From the NCBI RefSeq assembly GCF_018320785.1, contig NC_054867.1, positions 20,604,855 through 20,668,854 on the forward strand: a DNA stretch of 64,000 bases, in the 5' to 3' direction. Below are positions 23,680-35,600 of this stretch, piece by piece (the first letter of the stretch is position 1; the number at the start of each line of letters is the position of its first letter). Position numbers and translations under genes: made by a program. The notes under the pieces were generated by a model. It searched no databases, was not told the origin of the DNA, and worked only from the letters and a program-made list of their open reading frames with translations. Source of the DNA: Cheilinus undulatus (lineage: Eukaryota; Chordata; Actinopteri; Labriformes; Labridae).

Positions 23680-26600
23680 CTAAAATACAGAGCAAATTTT
23701 ATTTAAAAGGAAATAGAAATATGTAAAAAAATGAAACAACAGCTTTGCATTCAATGTTTAAACAGAATCACTAAAAATCATTGTGTCAAATCAAGAAGCA
23801 GAAGTGTATCACATGCAGCTGTATGCAGACTCTACCAGACTCTAGAATCTTATCTTTATTTTTAATCATAGCCCATTTCATTCATTTAGAATTAATGAAA
23901 GAGCATAGCTGATTGGTTGAGGTCTTCGTGCAGCAGGCAGTTTGCTTACTTTAGACCTTGACTTTGACTTGCTCTTGCCCTGTAACAAATTTGACAACTT
24001 GGTTAGGCTCTACAGCTGTTTGTCAGTCCAGAACGGGTGACCAAAGACACTGTTTGTTTGTCGGCAACCAGCAGAGGGCGGCATCTAACAATGTAAATGA
24101 ACATCATGGACACTCTAGGTGCCTTAAATATATTCTAGATTTCATCATTAGAGTTCAGCTTTAAAAAAAGGATTTAACACTACATATGTATTGATCAAAC
24201 TGAAGTGAAATACTAGATTTTATAGGTTTTATTCTTCTACAAAAAACGACTGAATAAAATTATCTTTACATCTAAATATGTCTAGGTTTAACTGTAAAGG
24301 TCTCTTAAGTCTTATGAGGGTTGATCAGAGATTACTGCAGAACAGAAACAATTGATTAGACACTGTCAGAGATTTGTTTTGCAATGATTGTCATCATCAC
24401 ACTGAAATTAGTCATAATTAGTTAATAATCCAGAACATTTTGCCCTTTATTGGAACATTTTATACACCCTGATCTCACACAGATTTTTTTTACCTTTGGT
24501 TTGTCTGTCTTAGATTTAAACTCTGGGACGTCTGGGAGCAGAGTGCTCGCCATAGCATCCAGCGCAGGACCAGGCATAGGCTGAGGAATAATGAAAAGAT
24601 AAACAGTATAAATAATGAAAAACACTTGTCAAATATTATCAGCTTTTACAGATTTCATGCATAGCAGAAATAAAACGTAAAATCTGAAACAACCGTGTAT
24701 GAAGGCAAAATGTTCAGCTTTTAAATAGTAAATTTTTAGGTGCATTTTATGGTAAAGCATATTCTAACAGTTTATTTCTGTGTACCTTTGACTTGTCTGC
24801 ATAACCTACAACCAGCTCCCCAGACTGAGGAATAAGAGACAAGTCGTCGGGTGGTTGAGCATCTTTAGTCTCCTACAACACAGAGAAGGACAGAGTCAAA
24901 ATCTGCACGCTGGATGAAGAACTTGAGTGTGCACACAAAGAAAACACAACATAAAAGGCATAAATATAGTATTTCTTTAAAACTGAAGACATTTTGACTG
25001 GCCTGTCAAAGCAGAAAAAGCATAGTTAAGATAAGTGAACCTTTATTGACCACCACCACCACATTTCATACACAGGGTAACACTACACTCTTTACATTCA
25101 GGCACAAACCCATGGTAAATCTTACCCATACAGAGCAGAAGCAACAAGACTGTACCATTTGTTATACTATTATAAGTCACTATGAGCACAGCATAAAGAA
25201 ACATTTAACTTAGGACAAAGACAAGGGGGAAAAAATCACCACCATATACATGCTGAGCAGCCATCTGCAAAAAAATATAAACCCATAGAGATTATTTTTA
25301 AAAGCTTGAAGCATTTTTCACAATCATTTCTGTGTAACCTTCAGCTGTGGAGGTTCCATCTTTTTTGTTTCTGCTGCATAGCACACAGCCAGTTCCCCAG
25401 ATTGAGGGAGAACAGACAAGTCACTGGCTTTTTGAGCATCTTTAGTCTCCTACAACACAGAGGACAGAGAATCAAACCTGTCATGTACATAGAGGGCTCT
25501 AGTGCATGCAAAAACAAAATAAGTAACAAGCTGCTTGCTTTTAAAGGCTTCAATTTCAAACAGCAGACATGATTTGGCTCAAAGTGGTGAAAGCAGAGGT
25601 CAAACCCTAGAAATTTAGAAATGCAAAAGATTCATCTGAAACTATCAACTGAGGCCATAAATGTTCTAAGAGGCTAGAAGCAAATTCTTTCTATTTATTT
25701 TTGTGTTGCTTCCAGCTGTTAAGTCAAAGCAAACTTTAAATGTACAAAGACTCATTTAACCTAGGACAATGGCAAGATACAAAAAGACCTATCACCACTA
25801 GACTTATGTTGAAAACCAATCTGTCAAAAATATAGACCAATCATTTCTGTGTAACCTTCAGCTGTGGAGGTTCCATCTTTCCTGTTTCTGCTGCATAGCA
25901 TACAGCCAGTTCCCCAGACTGAGGGATAATAAACAAGTCACTGGCTTTTTGAGCATTTTTTTAGTCTCCTACAACACAGAGGACACAGAATCAAACTCTG
26001 CATTTACATAGAAAGCTCTAGTGCATGCACACAAAAAGTAACAAGCTGAATATAGAAATTCAAAAGATTAGTCTAAAACTAATAACTGGGCCTCAAATGC
26101 TTATGAGAGCCTAGAAGCAAATTATTGCAGCCCATTTCTGTATTGCCTCCAGCTGGTAAAGCAAAGAAAACTTCATTTCTAAAGCACATTAGATACACAG
26201 ATACAACATTCTCCCCACTGGATCAGTAAATTAATCGTCCTATATAAGGCTCAAACTCATGATTAATCTTACTTACACAGAACAGGTCTAGACTGTACTC
26301 TTTATATGAGTAATCACAAAGACCCAGCATTTATTCACTGTGAGCACAAAGAATAATCTAACTTAGGGCAGTGTCAAGATAAAAAGTGCCCATCTTCAAC
26401 AAACTCATGTTGAACAGAGAGACTGTTTGCAGAGACTGTTTCTAAAAAAAACTTGAAGCACATTTTTTGCAATCATTTCTGTGTAACCTTCAGCTGTGGA
26501 GGTTCCATCTTTTTTGTTTCTGCTGCATAGCATACAGCCAGTTCCCCAGACTGAGGGAGAATAGACAAGTCACTGGCTTTTTGAGCATCTTTAGTCTCCT

Positions 26601-29600
26601 ACAACACAGAGGACACAGAAAAAGTCTGCATGTTACATTAGGAGCTTTAGTGCATTAGTTCTCAACTGGTCAAGTTTCAGGACCCACCATCTCCTTAATG
26701 GTAAACTGTGGCCCAAATTTAACAACTTTTTCAATCATGACCAAATGTTTTAATGAAAAGTGAGGGAGTATGACTTTAGTTAATACAAAATGTGATGAAA
26801 CAAAATGATAGGGCAGGTCCTTCAAGATAAAAGCACATCATATACTTTTTGCCATAGTTCATTCTAGGCACACATTCATGACCAGCTGAAAAAGGATTTG
26901 TGACCCTCTTTTGGGTCCCAACCCACCAGTTGAAAACCAAGGCTTTAAGGCACACACAAAACCAAATACACAGAACAAGCTGTTTGTATTTGTAGTCTTT
27001 TTTCAAACAAAAAACATTCAGACTGGACTGTCAGAGCAGAAAAAGCTGAGGTAGGTAAGATATAATAAACCACTATGATCTCTCAATAATCTTATTTGTA
27101 AAGTGCCACCTCATCGTAAATCTTATAAACAGAGCAGTTCTAGACTTTACTCTGTTTTATATTACTTACAAAGACCAAGCATTAATTCACTATAAGCACA
27201 GCAAAAACATGAAGCTCAGCATTAGTTCATGCAGGACATGGTAGTCATACACCCAGCCGTGGTCAGCTGACAGCCAACTAGTCCCAAATATAGCCTCAAA
27301 GCTCCCACAGCCAATCACAGCTCTTTCTCTCAAAACAGTGGTGTATTTGAATATGACGCCCTTCTCACTAATGCATTAACGCTGATGCACCACGCTGCTG
27401 CTGTTAGCAAAGCTTATCCTCCACCCCAGCCTCCTCCTTTATGGCCCAAAGCTTTCTGTATAGTCAATAGTGTTTTAAGAGGTTTGACGTATGTTCCTGT
27501 TTATTTCTGTCTTACCTTTAGCTTGGGAGGCTCTATCTTCATCATTCTTGTTTCTGCTGCATAACATGCGTCCGGTTTTGCGGGCTGGCTGAAGTCACCA
27601 GACAGTATGTCCAGAGCTGCTTTATCATCCATAGGCTTCTACAGCGCAGAGAGAGACATAAAATCAAAGTCAATCCATTCTAAAAAAAGATTGTATTATA
27701 GTTGATCACTCTATATTGATCACTGATTGATTCTGTTTTTGCATCTTTACCTCCTTGGGTGCTAATGCTGCTTTTTCCTTTTCTTCTGCCGCTTTCTTAA
27801 AAAAGCAAATAAAAAAAAATTAACAACCCTGTAAAATTAACAGAGTGCATAGTACATAGCAATTGTGTAAATAGGTCAGCGTGACCCTGCGATACAATTT
27901 CCCATTGTTTCTTTATGAAATAGTCTAAATGAGACAAAAAAATAAAGAAGCCAAAAATGTGCAAGTTTTGTAAATTGCAAAAGTTGGTACAAAATTGGCA
28001 GATAATTGGTCAGAAGGGGCAAAAATGGCTTAAATGAGGAAAAGTGGCAAAAAGGGCAAGAAAGACAAAAATCTGCAAAACAAAAGTGGCAAAAACATTA
28101 CAAAAAGGGTAGAGAAGGCCAATTACTTCCAAAAATGAGGGGGCGGCAAAAAAAATCATAATAATGGATAGAAAAAGAGGTGAAACAAGTTTAAAAGTAG
28201 CACAAATAAATGATTCCAGCATCAGATCCCAATAATAGTTTGACACTCTTTTCAGCTCCAGAATGAGGTCACTGTTAGCCAGAATGCTAGCCCAAACAAT
28301 ACTCATCACACATGCATTGATATCATCAATAAATCACAACTGGGGAGGGCCCATTCTCTCTGTTTTTTAGGGGCCCAGCCAAATCTGTGGGCAGGCCAGA
28401 CTGGCCCCGGTCCAATCAGCTATCCTTGTAGGATATTGGCAGGCCCTGGTATGGATCCAACAAAATTCTCTTTAAAGATAGGTTCAACTGGCCTGCCTTT
28501 AACTTTATGAAACAAAACTTTACAAACAAATTTAGCAGGGCCCTAAAAAACATTTCCCCCCCTTGTGGCCAGCCTTGCCTGTTAATCAAGCCTTCAGCTG
28601 ACTCCAATCAAACTTTAAATCAGAAACTGTTACATCTGCTTTACAGAGGGATGCATGAGTGAAGATGTCACATTAATTAATCCATCCATTTAGGAGCATT
28701 CATATGTTTCCAAGTGTCCCTGTTGATGGAAATTACAAAAGTAAAGCAATGAGTGTAAAATAATGATGTCAGTTTACCTTCTTATCTTCCTCAGTGGGTC
28801 TGTATTCTGGCGGTAAGGTGTCATCTCTTTCTCCCATCTTAATCAGCCGTTCTTCAACCACCTTTTTCTCCTGTAACAGACGCAAACATCAGCACAGCTG
28901 AAGTGACTGATGAACATTTCTCTGCATGCAGAAATTGAAAATGAAACTAAATACTATTGGTTACATCAACAATGTCTTTGACTGGAACTGGAGTGGGCTG
29001 GGGGGTGGGTTTTATATCCTTCAAGGTGTCAGACAAAGCGTCCAACGCGTTGTCTGCTTCACCTAGCATCTGTGTGCAAAAGAGAAAATAACCATTTGTA
29101 GTGGCATAGATTTAAACAAAAACATGTTTACTGGATGGAGTTTTAACTTGTACTTGTATGTATACCTGTTGTTCAGTGTCTGTGGGAGCCAAAGCAGACT
29201 TGACGCCAGTAGCGGCAGTGGGGGTAACAAAATCTCCTGCCAATGCATCCAAAGCAAAGTCTGCAGAGGGCTGAGGAAGTAAGAGAATTAACAGTATTAA
29301 TATGAAATAGTTTTTGTTTGTTTGTTTTTCACAGTAAGCAGTGGTGGATCTGAAGTTTACCTGTGCAGGAGGAGCTGAGGGACAGACAACTGGAGCCTGG
29401 ACAGCAGGAGCTGATGAGGAGGTCACAAAGCCTCCAGACAAAATATCCAGAGCCTCACTGGTGTCCAAGGTGGGCTACAGGAGAGGGAGAGGATGTAAAA
29501 TGTTATGAAGCTCTGACTGAATTTGATCTATTGCTTTTTAAATGTAAAGGCCTGGCCACAAAATAGGCTGGACCCTTGACAAACCCAAAGAAGGGGGCTT

Positions 29601-32600
29601 CCCCAGCTGGGGTTTATTGATGCTATCATTGCATGTGTGTTAGATCAGCAGCATCAGTGCTAGCATCCTGGCTAACAGTTACTTCATTTAAGAGCTGAAA
29701 AATGTCTACTATGCTGCTAGCTACTATGGGGTTGTGGTGTTGAAATAATTTATTCATGACCCTTTTTAACAGCTTTTACCACCCATTTTTTCCACTTTTT
29801 GCAAGTTTTAACATTTTTTTTGCCACTTTTTGCCCATTTCCTACTATTTTTTACCATGTTTATACCCTTTTTACTACTTGTAACTCTTTTGCTTGGTTGC
29901 AAGCCATTTTTCACCCATTTTTGCCACTGTTTGCCACTCAACACATATTTTTGACATAATTTTTTTCTAGTTTTCTGCACTTGGGGCCCATTTTGCTGCT
30001 GCAACTTTCGGTGCAACTTTTCCTCTTTTTTGCCACTTAATGGCTATTTTTGCTTCATTTTTCCCTGCTTTTTGTCCTTTTATCCATTTTCACACATTTT
30101 TGCATACTTGTGAGCTAGTTTTGCCACTTTTCTGCCATTTGGGGCTCGTTCTGTATCTTCCTTACCATTTTTAACCCATTTTTGTCCTTTTTGCCACTTG
30201 GGGCACTTTTTTTAGCCAGTACTTTCTCATTAAAGTTGTCTCAGTTTTTCTACTTAATTTGCTGGTATCCTGATATTTGTGCACATCAAGGCTTAGCTAT
30301 GAAGTCTGGTATTACTTTTCTTATTGCTTTGTTCAATATGCCCATCCACACCGTTAACATTACCAGTTAAAAGGTAATTTCGTTTTAAGTAAATGGTTTT
30401 ACACTTAAAAATTGGCAAAACTGAAGTACAGTATGAATGAATAAATCTTTTGTTGTTAATTATTTTTTGTTACTTTGATAATAGTTATTATTCAAATTAA
30501 ATGTAGTTATCACAGCTTTACTTTACAATGGATCATGATTTTGCTGACCTCCATGTGCCCCTCTGTTTGGCTGGGCCCCAGAAAGTCTTCACCTTTATTC
30601 CCCCTTATTGGCGGCCTTAATTATGAATAACTTTAAAAAGTTTACACAACTTCTTCATCACACGTGCACTGACATTAAAAAGACACATGAGTGACATTGT
30701 CTCTTCTCACCTCGGGTTTGGGGGCAGGCAGCTTTTCAAGCTCCTCCTTGTTGAACCTGTACTCTGGAGGAATGGTGTCCTCCCTTTCTCCTACCAACAC
30801 ACCCTTCTCCTTCTTGTGTTTGTCCTCCTGTTACAAGAGAAAAAATAAGAAGAAGAATGCTCAACCTGATAGAAACAATAATGCTCGCCTTCATGCATTT
30901 TCTGAATCCAGTTTGACCTTCAACTCACACAAAAAACACATGAACTGTATTTTTGTTTGCTATGAGAGTTTTTTGTGTGTTTTTGTGTTTGCTGTGAGAG
31001 CTTTTTGTGTGTTTTTGTGTCACATACTGAGACCATGTCCTCCGGTTTGACCTCGGGGAGTTCGGGTTTTGGAACGTCAGCCGGTAATGTGTCTCCAAGA
31101 GCACTTAGAGCGTCCAGAGACAGTGGGTCAGCCTAAGGAGAAGATAGATGTTTTAAGACAGTGCTTACCAAAGTGCAGGCCGTGGCCCACTGGTGGTCCT
31201 CAGAGATACTGCAGGTGGGCAGCAAGAGTTCATCTTAGTACTAGAACTGGCGGCGTGTTCTGTGTGTCTGTCTCGTTTTGCATGCCACATCGTCGCTCCA
31301 GTTGTCCTTGATACTTCTTACAAGACTTTTTTGGTGTACTGGTTTGAAACTTTGAAACTGCCTTGTGTATGAAGGCACAAGGCATTGCTGTTCTCACTGC
31401 AGCCAAAAATAGAATAATTGATTTCATATAATTGTCAATTTCAATTTATATCGTTTAAGTTTTTTAGACAACACAGGAATTTTAAGTATTTTTTGTTACG
31501 ATCTTTAATTACTTGTAGACAACACTTTTAATTTTATTATTTTAAGAACAGGATTAAATACATTTGTTTTTAGAATTCTGGTTGTTTATAGCAAACTAAT
31601 ACAATTTTGATTATTCTAGGACAGGGGTGTCAAACTCTTGGCCCGGGGGCCAAATCCGCCCTGTGGAACAGTTAAATCCGGCCCTCAAGATCATATGATA
31701 TTTCTGTAATAACTGGCCCATCAGTATGAGGTCTGCAGATTTCTCAAGTATAAAAACGTTCACTTATCCTTGATGATTAAAGATATCCTTGTTTATTCAT
31801 AAAATCTGAAAAAGTAAGGAATAAATAATTGGATAATAACAAGTCATGAATGTGGGACGAGAAATTGATTTGTGTTTTCATTTCATATTTTTTAATTTTG
31901 CTTAGGATTTAGACTTTTTATTTCGTACTTTGAGCATTTCAACTCATTATTTTGACTTCTTATACAACATTTTGTGCTTTTAGATTCATAATTTAAAAAC
32001 TTAAATCATGTTTTGACCTTTTTAACTAATTATTTTGTATTTTGTTATATTTTCAACTCCTTATGCTGACTTCATAATCCCATAGTTTGATCTTTTAGAC
32101 TCACAATTTAAAAATTTGAGTCATACTTTGACTTTTAATGTCATAATTTTGACCTTTTTGAACTAATAAATTTACTTTTTTCAGATTATGAGCCTTTAAA
32201 CTTATCTTTAAACTTTTTTCTTAAGATTTATTTTTGGGCTTTTCATGCCTTTATCTGAAAGGAGGAGGACAGTGGATAGAGCCAGAAATGGGAGAGAGTG
32301 GGGAGAGACATGCAGCAAAGGGCCACAGGCCAGATTCAAACCTGGGCCGCTCGCTTACATGGATAGTACTGTAGTCCACTAGGCCATCTGCGCACACTCT
32401 TAAACTTTTAATCATTTATCATCATTGCAAAGTTTTTTTTTTCATATTTTATTACTGGTGATATGAGGTTGGCAGTCTATGGTTAAAAAGGTGACCCAGT
32501 TAAGCACTCAGGTTAAACCTGAATCCAGAATCCAGCCCCTGCTGTGATTGAGTTTGACAACCCTGTTCTAGGAGTTTTAAGGGCAGGGGTCATCAGCTCC

Positions 32601-35600
32601 ATTCATGAAAGGGCGAGTGTTTTCTTTACAAATACTATGGAGTACAGTGAAATAAACTAAACTAAAATTAACATTTTAGTCTAACATATTCTTGTAAAAA
32701 TATTATTTCTTTTAAAAATGAATGGAACTTTAAGCTTTTAACAGTGAGACGATAAACTCATCACCTATACTAAAGCCAACCACAAGGGGGGAATTGAAAT
32801 ATTTTAGCTACATATTTCTGGAGAACCTCTCGATGTCTATCACTGAGTTTGATGCTAATAAGCTGTGTCGTGATCGGTCAAATACATGTGCAGGAAGCAG
32901 ATCTTTTGTGTAGATTCTCAGACAAGAAAATTACACTCTCAAAGAACCTTAAAAACACAGCTTTAGTCAAGAGAGGAATGATATGTATTTGCTTTACCAT
33001 GCCAAATTACAGAAATACAATACCTGTTTGCTTCTTGTTTGAAAAGTTGCTAATTTGAAGGTTTTATTTAAACTTTCAGAAAAAAGTTAAACAGTAGCAT
33101 GCCATTTTTTTTTCCTTCTCAAATTATTTGAATTCAATCATCCTCGGGGGGCCAGATGGGAAGCCATGGGGGGGCTGATGTGGTCCCCAGGCTTCCAGAT
33201 GATGATGTTATGGGATATTTTAAATTTTAGGCTTTTTAAAATTTTATTTTATTTCAGAAAATAAGATCACAAAGTTTACGTTAAATATAACACAAAACCA
33301 CCCAAAATACATGTTAATAATGATTTTTTTTAAATCAAAAACATGAACAAAAGTAGAAAATAATGAAAAAACAGACTCAATAATTGAGATGATTGTGACA
33401 TTTTGACTGTTAGTGACCACAGCTTGATTAACTAGGCATCTTTCTTAGGCACTCTTTCTCCCTCCAGACCCCAGACCTGCCCAAGTTGAGAACCAGGACT
33501 GAAAAGGGCTGCTAGTTCACAATAAATAAACCATCGTTTCTAAATAATTTTTGAAATCCCTTTTTAAAATGTCATTAAGTACTTGATTACATGTTTGTAT
33601 TTTTCCCAGACCTAGTCCCAGACCTAACGAAACACTTTCAAATAATAATTTGGCCTGATGTATATAACTAGCGTTATGGTTCAACTGGTGCTGAATTAAA
33701 TGGTGACATCATGTTGAACATTTTACTGCACTGCTCGCTTCTCCTGTGGCAGATTTCTCAGTACTGCTGCATTATCACCCACAGTTTGCATATTACTCTG
33801 GCGCCCTCTATTGGCACTAAGATGCAATAACATTCTACTGTCACTTCATAACACAGGGGAAGTCGCTGAATTATGACATTTTTGGATTTTATAGAAAATC
33901 TGTACAAATTTATGATTTTCTTATGGCACCATTTTCAATCCGGAACACTCAAGAAGGGCACGCCAGTAGTCAAGTGGTTAAGGCGCACGCCATGTACCAG
34001 GGACGTAATTTTGCGGGGGGGGGCAGGGGGGACATGTCCCCTGCACTTTTTAAAAAGGCACTTTTGGTCCCCTGCAGTTTTTACCATCCAAAAACAATGT
34101 TACGCTGTATTAAATGGAGACAGGTTGAGCACTAGGACCAAGCGGAAAACGGCTGCTCAAGCTGAAGCCTGTTTCTCTTTAGACCGCCCACTGGCCCACA
34201 AGCTCATCGATTGGCTTTGCCGTTTCTCGCTAACGTGTGATTGGCCGTCCCTGCTGTCACTCCATCTGGTTGTAAACAGCGCCTGGACTATAGCACATGA
34301 TCACACCGGTGTTTAGCAAGTTGGCCATGAGTCCATGTTCATCTGCCACTGTAAGTTGTTAACATGTTGGGCATTTGTTCTGCCTGGGTCACGTCAGCTA
34401 GACGGATTTTGATATCAGAGGTTTCGTTTACATTAACATTGAATGTGTGTCTGTGTGTGTGCGTGCATGTGAATGTGTGTTTGCTAATTAGGCGCAGCCA
34501 GGTGGCAAGATGTCGAAAAAAGAAAACTGGATATAAGAGGCTTCTTTAGAAGTCAAAGTGTAAGTTACTCAGAGGAACACATTACACCACAAACTCCTTC
34601 CCCTCGTCCATCAGAAACTCAGGCTCTCTCCCCTCCTATTATTATTATTAGTAGTAGTAGTAGTAGTAGTAGTAGCAGTAATAGTATTACTTATATATTT
34701 TTTTAATATTCTATTATTTAACTTTATGATAAACGTATGTATTGCAATTTATATGTTCATATTATGTAATTGTTTTATTCTTGTAAAGTGTCTGAGTTTT
34801 ATTGAAAGAGCTGACAAATAAAATATTATTATTATTATTATTATTATTACTGTAGAGCCTCAACAACACAGAGATTTTAAAAAAGCATATATTTAAAGCC
34901 AAAGAGATACACTTTTTGATTTTTTTTTTCATGTATTATTTGTGTTTTGAAAGGCAGCCACTGTTTAAAATCACTAACAATGAAAGTTTGTGGGAAAAAT
35001 AAAATAAAACCTTGGATTATAAATACGAATTTATACATCCATATTGTTTGTGAATAAATTAGACATAATAATTGAGAAACTGAGTTTTTTCTTCAGACTA
35101 TACCATCAAAATCAATGATTGTTGTATCCCAAATTGTCCCACTGTTCATATGTCATCCATCAATATTTTTTTGTCAGGTGACAGATAATAGAAATCCAGA
35201 AGAAGATACAGGAGGAGGTAGAGCAAGAGAGGCTGGAGGAGATGGAGGAGGTAGAGGAGGAGATGAAGGAGGAGATACAGGAGGAGGTAGAGGAGGAGAG
35301 ACTGGAGGAGGTAGAGGAGGAGAGGCTAGAGGCTCACAGGTGAGGTTGAAAGAATAAAGATATGTTAGTCATGAGATTGAGTATTGTGACAAATGTTAGA
35401 GTGATGATAATCTTATTTTTATATCTTACTATAGCTTATTATAGCTTATTTTTACTCAAAAATTAGGTATAATTTTATGTAAATGAGGCCTATTGACCAT
35501 ACCCCCCCGTACTCAAACCAGTTGTGCCCCCCCCACCTCTGAAATCAAAATTTCGTCCATGCCATGTAGGCAGGCGACCCGGGTTCAAAACCGGCCCGTG

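Larger units (their letters stand above)
33998..35561 (+). mobile_element. hAT element inserted inside the SINE
   Basis: Ends CAGGGACGTAATTTTG and CAAAATTTCGTCCATG are inverted repeats. CCATGTAC (33990-33997) and CCATGTAG (35562-35569) are the 8-bp target duplication with one change. A remnant of a TTF-type transposase start lies inside, plus GGA-rich and trinucleotide repeats. It is decayed and non-coding overall. Confidence 0.88.

Noticed and set aside
29750-30016. Lys/Trp/Val-rich minus-strand 88-codon frame
   Set aside because: It is translation of the degenerate CAAAAAGTGG repeat element.
35115-35357. Gly/Glu/Arg-rich protein of 80 codons
   Set aside because: It is translation of a purine minisatellite inside a decayed hAT element.
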